This document shows positions 49,598 to 61,050 of a stretch of 64,000 bases of DNA, piece by piece. A program made the position numbers and the translations under genes. Every line of letters starts with the position of its first letter. The stretch's first letter is position 1. The stretch is taken from NCBI GenBank assembly GCA_009741485.1, contig CM019236.1, forward strand, positions 68,763,902 to 68,827,901, in the 5' to 3' direction. Source of the stretch: Malurus cyaneus samueli. Taxonomy: Eukaryota; Chordata; Aves; Passeriformes; Maluridae. The notes beneath the pieces are model-generated. The model was not told the DNA's origin and searched no databases. It was given only the letters and a program-made list of their open reading frames with translations.

Positions 49598-49785
49598 TAG
49601 GTTGGCAAAGAGCTCTGAGACCAACCTGTCGCCCAGACCACTGAGTGTCCAGTCATTCCTTAAAGCCCTCCAGAGTCAGTGACTCCACACCTCCCTGGGA
49701 AGCCCATTCCGGTGTCTGATCATCCTTTCTGGGACAAAATTCTTCTTCATGTCCCACCTACACCTCTCCTGGTGCAGTTGTGGAA
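49598..49785 (-). mobile_element. CR1 LINE fragment, reverse orientation
   Basis: The plus strand reads as the complement of the CR1 3' region: CCAACCTGTCGCCCAGACCA, then GTGACTCCACACCTCCCTGG, GAAGCCCATTCCGGTGTCTG and CACCTCTCCTGGTGCAG. Substitution load is high, so it is an old, truncated copy with no coding capacity. A T/G tract starts 15 bases to its right. Confidence 0.88.
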
Positions 49786-49799
49786 GCAGAGTGAGCAGA

Positions 49800-50128
49800 T
49801 TTTTTTTTTTTAAACCTGGTGGACCTTTTCTTCTTTTTGTTTGTTTATTTGGTTTGTTGGTTTAAAAAAAGGGGGTTTTTTGTGGTTTTTTGGGAGGTTT
49901 TGTGGTTTGGTTTTTATTTTGGTTTTTTTTTTTTTTTTGTGTTTTTTGGGAGGTTTTGTGTTTGGTTTTTCTTTGGTTTTTTTTTTTTTTTGGTTGCTTT
50001 ATTGTTTTTTTTTTTGTTTTGGTTTTGTTTTGGTTTTTTTTGTTTGGGGGTTTGTGATTTTTTTTTTGAGTTTGTTTTTTTGGTTTGCTTTTGGTTTTGT
50101 CTTCTTTTTTTTTTCTTTTTTTAATACT
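49800..50128 (+). repeat. T/G-only low-complexity tract
   Basis: About 330 bases of T runs broken by one to five G; almost no A or C. Frames through it encode Phe/Gly/Val/Leu/Trp runs and are not genes. Confidence 0.92.
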
Positions 50129-50813
50129 GAATGAATCTCTTCTACTTGTAACACAAAACTGCTTCATTTTGAGGACAAAATTTCCTTGTCTAATCACCAT
50201 GGCTTAGTGTAGAGAAGCACATTGGCTTGGGTAAAGCACCCTGACTCTGACAGGCTCCTTTACTTCCATTCAGATTGTTTTCATGTTGACTCTTTTTATG
50301 TTGACTGATCTCTGCAAGGCTGAGGATTTCTAGAATGTGGGGAAATAGTCAAAGCCGTGGAATAAATCTGTGGTTCATGCAGCTTGCCAGAGGACCTTGA
50401 CAAACCAAAAATATTTGGTATGTTTTTAGAAGGAATAATTTAAAAAGGTAGAAGTCATATTTTTCTTCCTGGTGTGAAAGAGCAATGGGGATCGCCACTG
50501 GAATTTCAGAATAGAATTCTGCTTAGATACGGCTGATCAATCCTTTTTGAATTTTTTTTAATATTCTGTCACATTTATATTAGGCTGCCTAAACTTTGCA
50601 GCAAGTGTCGTAAGACCACGAGACAAGCATTAAAAAATTAACATATAAAATTTGTAATTGCATCTCTGCATTAAAATACCCATGGCAGAAAAAAAAAAAA
50701 AACTAGCAGAAGGAAGCATTTTTCTTTCTGGCTTGATGGTGACAGTTGTGATGAACAGGCAAATTTTGCAGAAGGTTAACCAAAGGATACAGGCAACTGT
50801 AACTTTTATTGGC
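50129..50813. other. Non-coding sequence, no gene seen
   Basis: AT-rich sequence between a T/G tract and a repeat copy. Nothing recognisable. Confidence 0.5.
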
Positions 50814-51080
50814 TGTGATATTTATTGGGACGTGGCAGTAAACACAAATGAATAAACACTGTTGTGAAGCTGTTACAGCCCAGGCAGTCTGAAGCTTTTC
50901 AGAATTGGGATTTTATAAAAAAGGTAGTGTAGAGAAAAAAATTGACCATATTTCACCCCTGCAATGGAATTTCATCCAACATTTTAACTTTTATCCAGGT
51001 GATCAGGTTATGGCAGCGTGCAGTGGCTGCCAGTCTTCACTGGGATTATTTTAATAATTCCTTTTACCTCTCTCTGAGGT
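50814..51080 (+). repeat. Interspersed repeat, copy B (partner at 17.93 kb)
   Basis: See the entry at 17,932. The copies differ by substitutions and a short insertion near 50,925-50,960, consistent with long divergence. No terminal repeats or target-site duplication could be defined. Confidence 0.75.
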
Positions 51081-54000
51081 CCCTCTGGAGGGGCAGCAGT
51101 GACAGGGAATGCTGAATGCTGCTGAGCAGCCATATTCCTGCATGACCAGAGGGGTACAGATTTCTGGGGAAGCAGAACCTGGGGACAAGGTCAGGAGGTT
51201 GAGGCTGCTGCAGAGCTGCAGATTTTTTCCTACATTTTTTCTTTTTCTGCACACTTCCTGCACTTCATTATTTTAGCAGACCTGGGGTTCCTGGAGGTCA
51301 GCGAGCAGATCAGAGAGGCAGCACCCAAAAGGGGTTTAAAGTTGCACACCCAGAGTGGTCACTGGTGCTTTGGGGTGGTCAGTGTGGGGTGCTGACCCCC
51401 AGCCCTTGGTGTCCCTTGCTGCTGCTCCATCCTTCCACCGAGCCACCATCGGTGACAAGAAGGGAGGGGAAGTAATCCAAAAATGTTTAGATTTAAGTGA
51501 AGTGCACGAGGCATCTTTTCTTATTACTATTTTTGTCATCCAGACTGGTGTCTGCTGTCTTAGTTCTGATTGTAGCTGGTCAGTGCTTTACCCCTGAAAT
51601 AAATGAGGAGCATGGGGCGAGGCCAGAGCCACAGCAATCTGCAATCCTTCCTCCTCCCTGAGTGTGAGCTGGGTGCTTTGCAAGCCTCACTGGGCTGAAG
51701 ATTGGGGGAGATTTTGGCTTCCTCCAAACTACCTTGTAGTTTAGGTAATTGGTTTTTATGAGGTCTTAAAAAATAAAAACTGTCAATCCGAGGCAGGTTC
51801 AGTGTTAGTTCTTTGCTCATCTGCTCTGGGCTGTTTATGAGGAGCATCAAATGCAGTTATCTCTGAAACACCTGGAAAATAAAACTCTGCAGCATTTCTG
51901 CAGCTGGAATTAGTAAATATAAAATCCTTATTTAAGTCCCCAGTATCTTCACATGAGGACAGGTTTACACCTTCATCTCCTGCTCTGTTTGAACCACCAG
52001 TTCAGCCCTTAAGGTCGCTGTGAAACAGTAAAATACCTTCTGTAGGTGTCACTGGAGGCCTCATGAACTTTGTGTTACAGAGATCCTCAGGCTGCTCCTT
52101 GCTCAGGTGAGCTCAGAACTCTTTGCTCAGTGCCACATCCTGTCTGAGAGGGCCTGGGCAGCAGAGGGAGGAGTTTTTAGGTATTATTCACTGTGAATGG
52201 GAGTGTTAATAATTGAATAGTAGAATAAGCTTTGTTTTCTGGGAGCAGCCCCTGAAGATGGCTTGATCTCCAGGAGCTGGAAGTTGAATCCCATCTCTTT
52301 CTTTTCTCCTCCTGGCAAATTGAATATCCACTTTCTCGTGGCTGCTGAAGGTGTAGTTCCTCTGATTTAGTGCGTGTCTGCTGTGCCAGGACAAGCAGGA
52401 AGATGGACGTGGTCGCTGATCTCCCCATTCCTGCTCCCCTCCTTCTTGTGCCTGCAACCTCCCAGTCCACGCAGCTCCATTGCAGCATGAAAGGATATTT
52501 TTCCCTTGCAGCAGTTTGTTTTAAATTTAGACATGCCCCGAAACCCAGGAAATCAAAATATTTTCACCAGCATGAGAGGAGCTTGTCCATAACAGAGCCC
52601 TCAAAGCCATCTTCTCTTCTGATTTCTTTGCACAGCAATGGTCGGTGGCTCTCTTACTGTGACTGCTGTGTGACAATCCTGCTCCTCAGGACACGTCTGG
52701 GGCTGCAAGAAATTGGCAGCTGTGAGGCTGATGTGGGCTTTCAGCCATGACACACAACACAGAGTTAATTTCTGGCTGCTGTTTGGCTGCCTGATATTCT
52801 GTAGAGTGCTGAATGAACAGCCAGGCATTTACACAGAAAGAAAAAACTGCTGAGAAGAGCTACTGGAAGTGTCTCCCTGGACATTATTGCTGTCATCAGG
52901 CTCTGCTGCCACTCAGGTTTAGGAATTAGAGGAGATTCTCTCAATTCTTTGAGATGTTTTATACTTCGAAGTTTTTTTAATACCTGTACACATTGCTCAT
53001 ACTTGCCAGCTTTTGACCCGCGCATTCATTTTCTTGCTTCTTCTAACAGATTCGAGTAAAGTTTGATTTAAAAGCTTCTGTTGGCCAAATCAGAGCTGGA
53101 TGATGGTAACTGAGAGTGGCTGTGGCTCAAGTTCTGCCTTTTTGTGTAAATCTGTGTTAAAGGGAGGTGATACAAGGGCTCCTCATTTGATTGCAGCTGC
53201 CAGACCTTCGCTATTTCCTCGTACACGCTTTGTTAGGATCACAGGAATATGTGCAAATATGTGTGGTTTTTCCTCCTCCCTGGAGGCTCAAATGGCAATG
53301 AGTTAGTTCCACCTTCCATTTGCACACACAAAAAACCCACCCCCAAAATCCAGGTGAAGTTTGCCACCGCCTGGACTCCCTCACCTCCTCCAGCGCTGAC
53401 CTGCTGCAATTAAATTGCATTTGTTGGTCATTAGGCTTCTGTTGTTTTGCTTTTGACAAAAGATAAGTGTGCTCTGGCCTTGGTCAAGCTTGTTCAGTGT
53501 TTTGGGGCTGAGAAGGTGAATTTCCTGCCTCTGTTTTGCTCATTTCAGTTCTGCTTGGCAGCTGAGAGCTGATGGCTGCATGCAGTGAGACAGTCTGAGT
53601 TTCTGGGAACACTCAGTCACAAATTCCTGTCCATAATTAATTCATCCTCTGTCTGTATCAGCAGCCAGAAATGCAGAGTGCTCAAAACAGATACTCACTG
53701 TCAGAAACAGCACATCTCACAGGCATTGGATGCAAATATGTGGTTTAATTACTGAAATTATTATATGGGATGGTTCGGCCTTGGAGATGAGCAGCACTGA
53801 GAAGGGGCTAGAACAAGGGTTTGGCTTACTTTAAACTAATTTTTGTCACTCTTTTAACTCAGTGTTCTTCATTAGGGCTACAAAAATACTGCATGCCTGG
53901 AGGATGTTACATAGACAAGTATGTCGAGAGCATTAAGATATGTTTTATAGAATGATGGGATATCAGGGATTCATTCTGCTTCCACAGCTGTGGGGAGAGA

Positions 54001-54603
54001 TAAACCAGGAGTTATAAAGGAAGGAGAGCTGCTGGAGGATGTCAGCTTCCTTGAGAAAACTCTGGGGATTCATTTGATGGGAAAATTGAACAAATTTAAG
54101 GACGAGTGTGACTAACTAAGAACAATGCCCAGATGGCACGGGAAATGTAATTAACCTTTGGCAATGCAGCAGTCTCAAAACGTTGATACAAAAATTCACC
54201 AAGATTCACTAGTTTATTAAGGTGACTGTACACAAAGTCATCAGTTTTTCAACTTCATTATCAATGTTACAAAATACTTACGGTAGTGTTTTAATACTTT
54301 TTAATTAAAGACCCGGAGACACCCACTTAAAATCGCACCAGTCAACTACAAGAACAGTAAAAGTGATGGAGATAGCCTAACATAAACCAAAAAATGATTG
54401 AGTCTTACTTATCCAATTTACAGGGTGAAAAACGATGTTTCTAGCAACTGGCAGAAGCTAGGAGACATGGCGCTTAATGAGGAAATTTGTTTCAGTGCTT
54501 TTCTCTAACAAGGTGTAATTTCCTTCTGACCTGTCAGGCTGCTAAACCTTGGGATGCCATTAAACTGATAATGAAGTGCTGTGCTGAAAAAACAACTCTT
54601 CTG

Positions 54604-54638
<35 letters not shown>

Positions 54639-55799
54639 CCTTCTGGTTGCCAGAGCCAGCAGAATCATCTATATGTACTCAATTTACCTCTGAGTTTGAG
54701 CCTTCTCTATGTATAAGCCTCCAGGGAGGAGAGGTGTCATCTTTGTCACATCCTGGGCTAAAGAGGCAGATGGAATTGGGAAATGGGCATTTGATCCCAT
54801 GTGCCTGCTCACCAGGTCTGGATTATCACCAAGAGTGCTTTGGAAGCTGAGCCCTGAGGAGGAACTGAACCATGGAAAGTGTTCCTTGTGGAAAATGTTC
54901 TGTGCTGGTTTATTCTGCTGCACAGTGTAGTGGCTTTGAGGCCAGCATCCATAAACTTTACATTTTGTGGGCTGTGTAAATATAAATTGCTCTTAGTTAA
55001 GATGTGGAGCTGGTATACATGGCTAAGGCTATTTTTTAGGGCTGTTGAGGGCCCATTTTTAGGGCTCACTGATAATTTGTTCTGACTATACTCTCCTCAA
55101 TTGCAGTTGCAACCGCTGCACCACGAATGTCAAAATAGGAGGTGAGTGAATAGAATCTGGAAATTTCCACAGTCCTGCAGTGGGGTAAGGCTGGCTGACC
55201 CTAAAAATTTGCAGTTTGGGGTAGCAGAGTGGGGCAGAGATCCACAAGGCTGTGCATTGTGGAGGACAGAATCCAATCAAGAGTTTGTGGAATACCTGCA
55301 CCCCACGCTTCCATCAGGGCAGGGAATGGCAGGACAGGTCTTGGAAGAGAACCTGTAATTCCTTGTTAGTTAAGGAAACATAATTTTTTTTGAGGATGAA
55401 GGAAGCTGGCAAAACACGTTGCTGAAAGCAAACAAGTATTTTATCTTGATTTTTGCTTCCAGCTGTTTGCAACATCGCCAGAAACCCCAGAATTTTGTAG
55501 ACCCCAAGGTAAAACCTGGGGTCCTTCAGTTATTTTGCATTTTGGCAACAGCTAACTCCAAAAAGATTCTTCTGCATCAGAACCAGAGTGCTCAGCCAAG
55601 TTTTAGCTTCTGGATGTTTTCTGAGCCATCAGTGATGCCTGATGATGTGCAAACTGGTACAAATATGTGCAAGAGTTTTGATGGGACAGAAGTGAAACTT
55701 TAATAAGATTTTGCTTTAAAAAATAGGAGGAATTTCACAATCGTTGTATTCTCAGACCTAGTGAGACTTGGCCCTGGTATTTGGGGCAACCCCAGGTGT
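51081..55799. other. AT-rich non-coding sequence
   Basis: CpG-poor presumed intron with a 34-T run at 54,605-54,638. Open frames up to 126 codons (52,370-52,750) are unrecognised. No exon, RNA gene or further clear transposon seen. Confidence 0.55.
54605..54638. repeat. Poly-T run of 34
   Basis: Uninterrupted T homopolymer. Confidence 0.95.
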
Positions 55800-56155
55800 C
55801 AGCCTGGAGAAGGGAAGGTTTCAGGGTGATCTAATTGTGGCCTTTTGATGCAGAAGGGAGACAGTTGACAAGGGACTGGAGGGACTGGATGAGGAGGAAT
55901 GGCTTCAAACTGAAAGAGAAAAGGTTTAGGTCAGATATTGGGGGAAAATCTTTTCCTGGGAGGGTGGGGAGGCCCTGGCACAGGGTGTCCAGAGCAGCTG
56001 TGGCTGCCCCTGGATCCCTGGCAGTGTCCAAGGCCAGGTTGGACATTGGGGCTTGGAAAACCTGGGACAGTGGAAGGTGTCCCTGCCCATGGCAGAGGTG
56101 AGATGGGATGTCCTTTAAAGTCCTTTCCAGCCCAAACCCTTCTCTCCTTCCATGA
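55800..56155 (+). mobile_element. CR1 LINE 3' end
   Basis: About 350 bases match the CR1 3' region in order: CCTGGAGAAGGGAAGG, the GTGATCTAATTGTGGCCTTT segment, TTCAAACTGAAAGAGAAAAG, TTTAGGTCAGATATTGG, GAGGCCCTGGCACAGG, CAGAGCAGCTGTGGCTGCCC, GTCCAAGGCCAGGTTGGACA, GTGTCCCTGCCCATGGCAG and TTTAAAGTCCTTTCCAGCCC. It is truncated at the 5' side and lacks a coding region. The overlapping open frames on both strands are fragments of this element's untranslated sequence. Confidence 0.95.
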
Positions 56156-59100
56156 CACACAAAGCTCCACCAAGCATCAGTAACCCTGTGGCCCACAGAT
56201 GTGGTGTCCTAATTCTGGACAATTTACACTCAGCTTCCAGGAAAAGGTTTAGTAACTGTGAGGTGGTGAAAACAAAGTAGAGCTGGCTAAATCACATGGT
56301 AAAAAAAATTATGAAATTTTGTGCAGGTCCAAGTACACAACACTGTATTTTTTTATCATCAGTCTGGCTCACTGCTATTCTGCAGAGCTCTGAGAGTCCC
56401 TTACCAAGCTTGTCTCAGGTATGCAAGAAAATCTGCATGTCAGGGTTGATTTCAATGCAGAAGTCATGATAACACAGAATAAAATCCAAGCTAAGACCAG
56501 AACCCGCTCCAAACTTCCACTGCCTTTTTATCTCGTAGTACTGAGGCTGATGAGTGGTTCACTTCTACATTTTGTTATTTTTCTTGTTGGTATGTCTCAA
56601 GGATTTGTGAAAGGTGAATAATGTTATCCAGTCCAGTTTTACCTCTGCTATTTTGATTTAGCTCTGTCTCTGTAGTTTTGATTCACTAGCTCAGCATTTC
56701 AGTAATTTGCTTGAAGATCACAGAAAAGAAATTGAATTTTATTTGCTTTATTTTACAGCAGTAATTTTTCATTTCCAGGTCTGTGTGTCAGATCTGATTT
56801 GTCTGACCAATGCCAACTTCATGTGACAATGGCTAAAAGCATTCTTGGTGTGCTTGTTACTGGAAAAAGAAATGAGACTGTTCTGTCCCCACAGCGTGTT
56901 GTTTTATGTAATATATCACATATCCATGTAAAACTAGTCAGTGTAGGGAATCACCACTGATTTTAATTAACTGGCAGCATTCCCTTGTGTTTGTCTCATT
57001 CTGGACTAGAGTGCAAGTCTTGGAGTATGATGAAAGGCTCTTTCACCCCTAAAAACTCAGATTCTGAGGGAAATCTTTATGTAAATATTGCAGAAACCCA
57101 CGGAGACCACACATTTCTCCTGCTGAGAGAAATAGTCTGATGTGGGAACAGGAAGGGTTTATCTCCCCATGTGAAAGAAAATGCAGTTAGAGTATTTTTA
57201 GCTGCTTTTGACTGAAGGGTAAAAAAAGAGGAAAGGGAGAGGAATAGACCTGCGTTTGGAGGCATTTTGCTTTTTAAAGTGCTTTTCCTCTTTTTCAAAC
57301 AAGATACTTGGAAGACCAATTCCCTCCTTGTTAAACATCAGAAACTCAGCTGCTGCCAGCAGAAGCTCAGCAAGGTAAAATAATGCAAAGTAAATTCTCC
57401 TCAGGCAAGGCAAGTGGCTGCTTGGATGGCACCTGCAGAAACACCCGCGGGGATCCTGCAGTCTCGGAATGACGGAAGGCACAGATTCCACGTGTGAACA
57501 CATTGGTTTTGGACGTGCTTTGCAAAGCATCAGACATGTGCCAAGTGTCATGTATTTGTAAATGATCATCAGCTGATTCACTGCTGAATGAAACACTGGA
57601 ATTGGAACCACCCCGTGTGGTTTTCATTCTTGTAGAATTGACAAACTCAGGACCTAGGGGAGAGGAGCTCTCCTGATTTTACTTGGTGCATGTACGCTTG
57701 AATTCAGAGCACCAGACAACGTTTTTAGTAATCCAGGTACCTTTCAGAGAGCAAGGTGTTTGGGATGCATCATGTGGAAAGACGTCCTCTGTACAGGAAA
57801 TAATATTAAATTTTTATGCAGATGAAGACTAAGGAAAAAGCACTGAAGGTATCTGAACTATTTCAAGTCAAACTACAATGCATCAAGATGGAGGTATGCA
57901 GGGTATGATAATAATCTTTGTTTCAAAAGTGAAGTCTCAGAGTCAAGTTATGCTCACTGAGCTTCCAGTGAAGTTTTTACCCAGTGCAAGACTGATGTAG
58001 CCAATATTGCTAAGCTGTAGAATTAAAACATAAAGCTACTCACAAGAGAAATGTTTTCAATTTTCTACTTACTTTAATTTGAAAGCAGGCTGAGTATCTT
58101 TTCTAACTTTCATACATTGAGCTGTTTTCCCATCAAGAGCGAGAAGTATAAATACAATAATTGTAATATCATTGTCTTTGTGTGCAGTATCGACTGCAGA
58201 AGCTGGAAGGATCAAATGTACCAAAATTGGGCAAATAATCAACTTGGCAGCAGTGAACAGAAGAATTAGCATTTCTGTCAAACTGTCAGTGGAAATACCA
58301 CAACCACGTTTCTCCAAGTGTATCCTCCATTAGTAATCACAAACATTTTGGGTTTTGCTGGCTCTTTTTGCCCTGCAGTTTTCAGACTCCTGCCTCCACC
58401 TCCAGCCAGCGCTCCCTGTGCTCTCTGCTGTTCAGGTTCTCCTGCAGATCCATTGCTTGGTCACAAAATCAAAATCTGTGTGGATTTGGCCACCGTGAGC
58501 CAGGTAAAACCACCATCAGTTAAAAGCTGATCCTGTTTGCCAAAGAGTTAATTTACATAAAATTTACATGAATGAGAATTCATCAGGCATGAATAAACCC
58601 CAGGCATGAAGTTAAGCCTCAGGAGTTAAGTATTTTCATCTTTTTCAGTTTAAGTAATTTTCAGCCTGGGCTGACTTGGTCAGGAAGAATTAGTTGGATT
58701 CAGCTGTAAAAAAAAAAAGGTTTTTTACTCACCTGTGGAGTAAAAAGAACTCAAGTTAGGGGTTTATCACTGGGGCAGGGCAATGATTTTTGTGATGTTG
58801 GTTGGCTGCCCTCTCAGGCCTGCAGAAGAAATGGGGAGAGCTATTTTTGACTGTGAAAACGTGGCTTTGGAAGTGCACAAATATTAACCTTCGAGCATTT
58901 TCCCCCTGAGCTCCATCCTGCTGTGGAACAATGACTTTGAGCCCAACCTAAAGAATAAAACAACATTTCCTTCAAATGCAGCACATTTGGGTCAGGTCTG
59001 ACTGAACTCCATCCTCCTAAGACCCTGTGTGTAAGAAAGACTTTAAGGCTTTGTATTTGACAGAATCACTGGTCCTCACACTGCCTCGATTCCCCCATCT

Positions 59101-59649
59101 GCTAAAAAAAAAAAATGAATATAAAACATCCAGGTGTAGTAGATATAACATTTTTGTCCATTTCTTCAATGCTTTTGCCACGTGCAGGGGTGCATTGAGC
59201 ATCCTGCAGTCCTGGATTTTGCTTTTTCTGACCAAAAAAAGCACCAGGAACAAAGCACAGGTCAGAGCCCACAGGTGCTGACTGAACGTGGTTAAATCTG
59301 CTGCTGCCGCTTTTGGGAATTGCAAAAGTCAGGTTTTCTGATGAAATCAGAGGTGCTCGCAGAGTACATTTCAGAGAATGGGACTTCTGAAAGTTCCCAT
59401 GCTGAAAGAAGTGCCCTGTCAATAATACACGTTATGCAAAATAATACTCTCCCTCTTCAGGACAAAGTACTTGTGATTATTAGAGATGAGTCCTGGATCT
59501 AAGGATTGACATGGGGCTCTTTGTCCTCTGATACTTGTTGAGACTAAGTTAAATTCTCATTTTACAGAATATAGGCTTGTCTCACCTGTGTAAAGTGACT
59601 TAATTTAGACTCATTTTATACAGCAAGTGAAGATGTGTCATCTCAATTG
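56156..59649. other. AT-rich non-coding sequence
   Basis: CpG-poor presumed intron. A minus-strand frame at 58,069-58,317 encodes a hydrophobic 82-residue peptide that I do not recognise and cannot support. No repeat or RNA gene seen. Confidence 0.5.
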
Positions 59650-61050
59650 GATTTAAAAATCGCTAAAATCCTATTGCTCTTAAGCACTTTACAGGAGAAA
59701 CTTAAAAACAGTTAGAATACCTTACTTTCATATGCCAGCCAGAAGGTAAAACGCCGGCGAGAACCACATTCTGGTTTGGTCTTCATCAAACCCAACTCCA
59801 TTCAAGGAATAAAGAGAGAACCACCATGAAAAAATGAAACTACATATCGGAAGAGATATTTTAAATTGAGTGGTTATTATACGAAAGATCTATTATGTTT
59901 CACATTAAGATGAATATTTATAAATAAATCTTTTTTCTATAAAATTTCATTGTTCAACACGTATACAACGAACTTATTTTATTAGTCTTCGGAAAATATA
60001 TAAGTAATGACTGCTTCAATGATACTATACTCCTGTTAGTTGAGCAAGGACGTCAATCATTAGGGTACATTCATTATATTCACAAAACATTAGTTGTTCA
60101 TGCACATTAAACTCAATGAAGTGACATGAACCCAGAAAACAACAATACCAACTATTAGAAATGTTCTATCCAACTCGTAACTTTCTGTTGGTTATATTAT
60201 ACGCACCTTTGTTAGGTTACCGACGAAACGGAAGGCAGAACTAGCACAACTCACCGATTTAATTAGTAACTGTTCTTCCACGCACATAACACGGCAAGTC
60301 CCCCTCAAGTATCCTGAAAATAGCAATAGGAATACAATCTGCAGTTCATTCCAAACCTCATATCTATACACCATATGATATGAGTCATAGCTAAAGTACC
60401 ACTGGGGTGAGTAGTAGACATCGCTGACGAAAGGCGGAGACTATTGTATTGTAATCTCCAGGACTTATTGGAAGGCACTTCATCCTTTATTATATAAAAG
60501 CTACCCCTGAAACGCACAAATCTGGTGTCTATTCAATATACAGTAACTTAAATCTATGACTGCTCCACTGAACGGTGGAGGCGAAAAATAAGTAAAAATT
60601 AACTTATTATACTCAATTAGACAAGAATTATACAAATTAATCGTTAGAAGCTCGCAAGGCTCATCTAGTCTTATACGTGGCTCACGCATAAGAGATGATA
60701 ACCAGAAAAAAAATTGCGTTAGTCTTGTGCAGTGCTTGGAGAGGGCACTTTAGGGGAGATTTTTATAACTTCTAACTTAATTAGTCATCACGACCATAAT
60801 TTAACGAGCGATTCATGCCAATGGGTAAATGTAGAACGCTGTTGGTTCTTGTTATTCTGGAAACAGGGTTTTAAAGGACTCATGATATTACCATTGCTGA
60901 TATGAGAGCAAAGCACTGCTCCAGTACGAGTAGGCTGCGAACACTAGTACTGGTGCCAAAAACCAAATTATTTCTTGTCTCCATTGCTATGCGGAGTAGC
61001 ACTTTTCCTAAACGTGTGGAGTATCTTGGCCTTATTTGGTTTCTCTTAGT
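59650..61050. other. AT-rich block with unusually intact CpG
   Basis: By hand count, 59,701-61,020 holds about 36 CpG although the sequence is roughly 36% G+C, so CpG is close to its chance frequency; the flanks have few. There is no long open frame, no CR1, and no known RNA gene that I can identify. Small hairpins occur, for example CTCCAC/GTGGAG at 60,563-60,580. It may be an unmethylated regulatory region, a recent insertion of DNA from an unmethylated source, or a misassembled segment. Edges are approximate. Confidence 0.6.

Noticed and set aside
55831..56196. 121-codon minus-strand frame and overlapping plus-strand frames
   Set aside because: They lie in a CR1 3' untranslated fragment, not in a protein-coding part of the element.
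58069..58317. 82-residue hydrophobic minus-strand peptide, considered as a small membrane protein
   Set aside because: No similarity to a family I know, and no CpG island or splice signals nearby.
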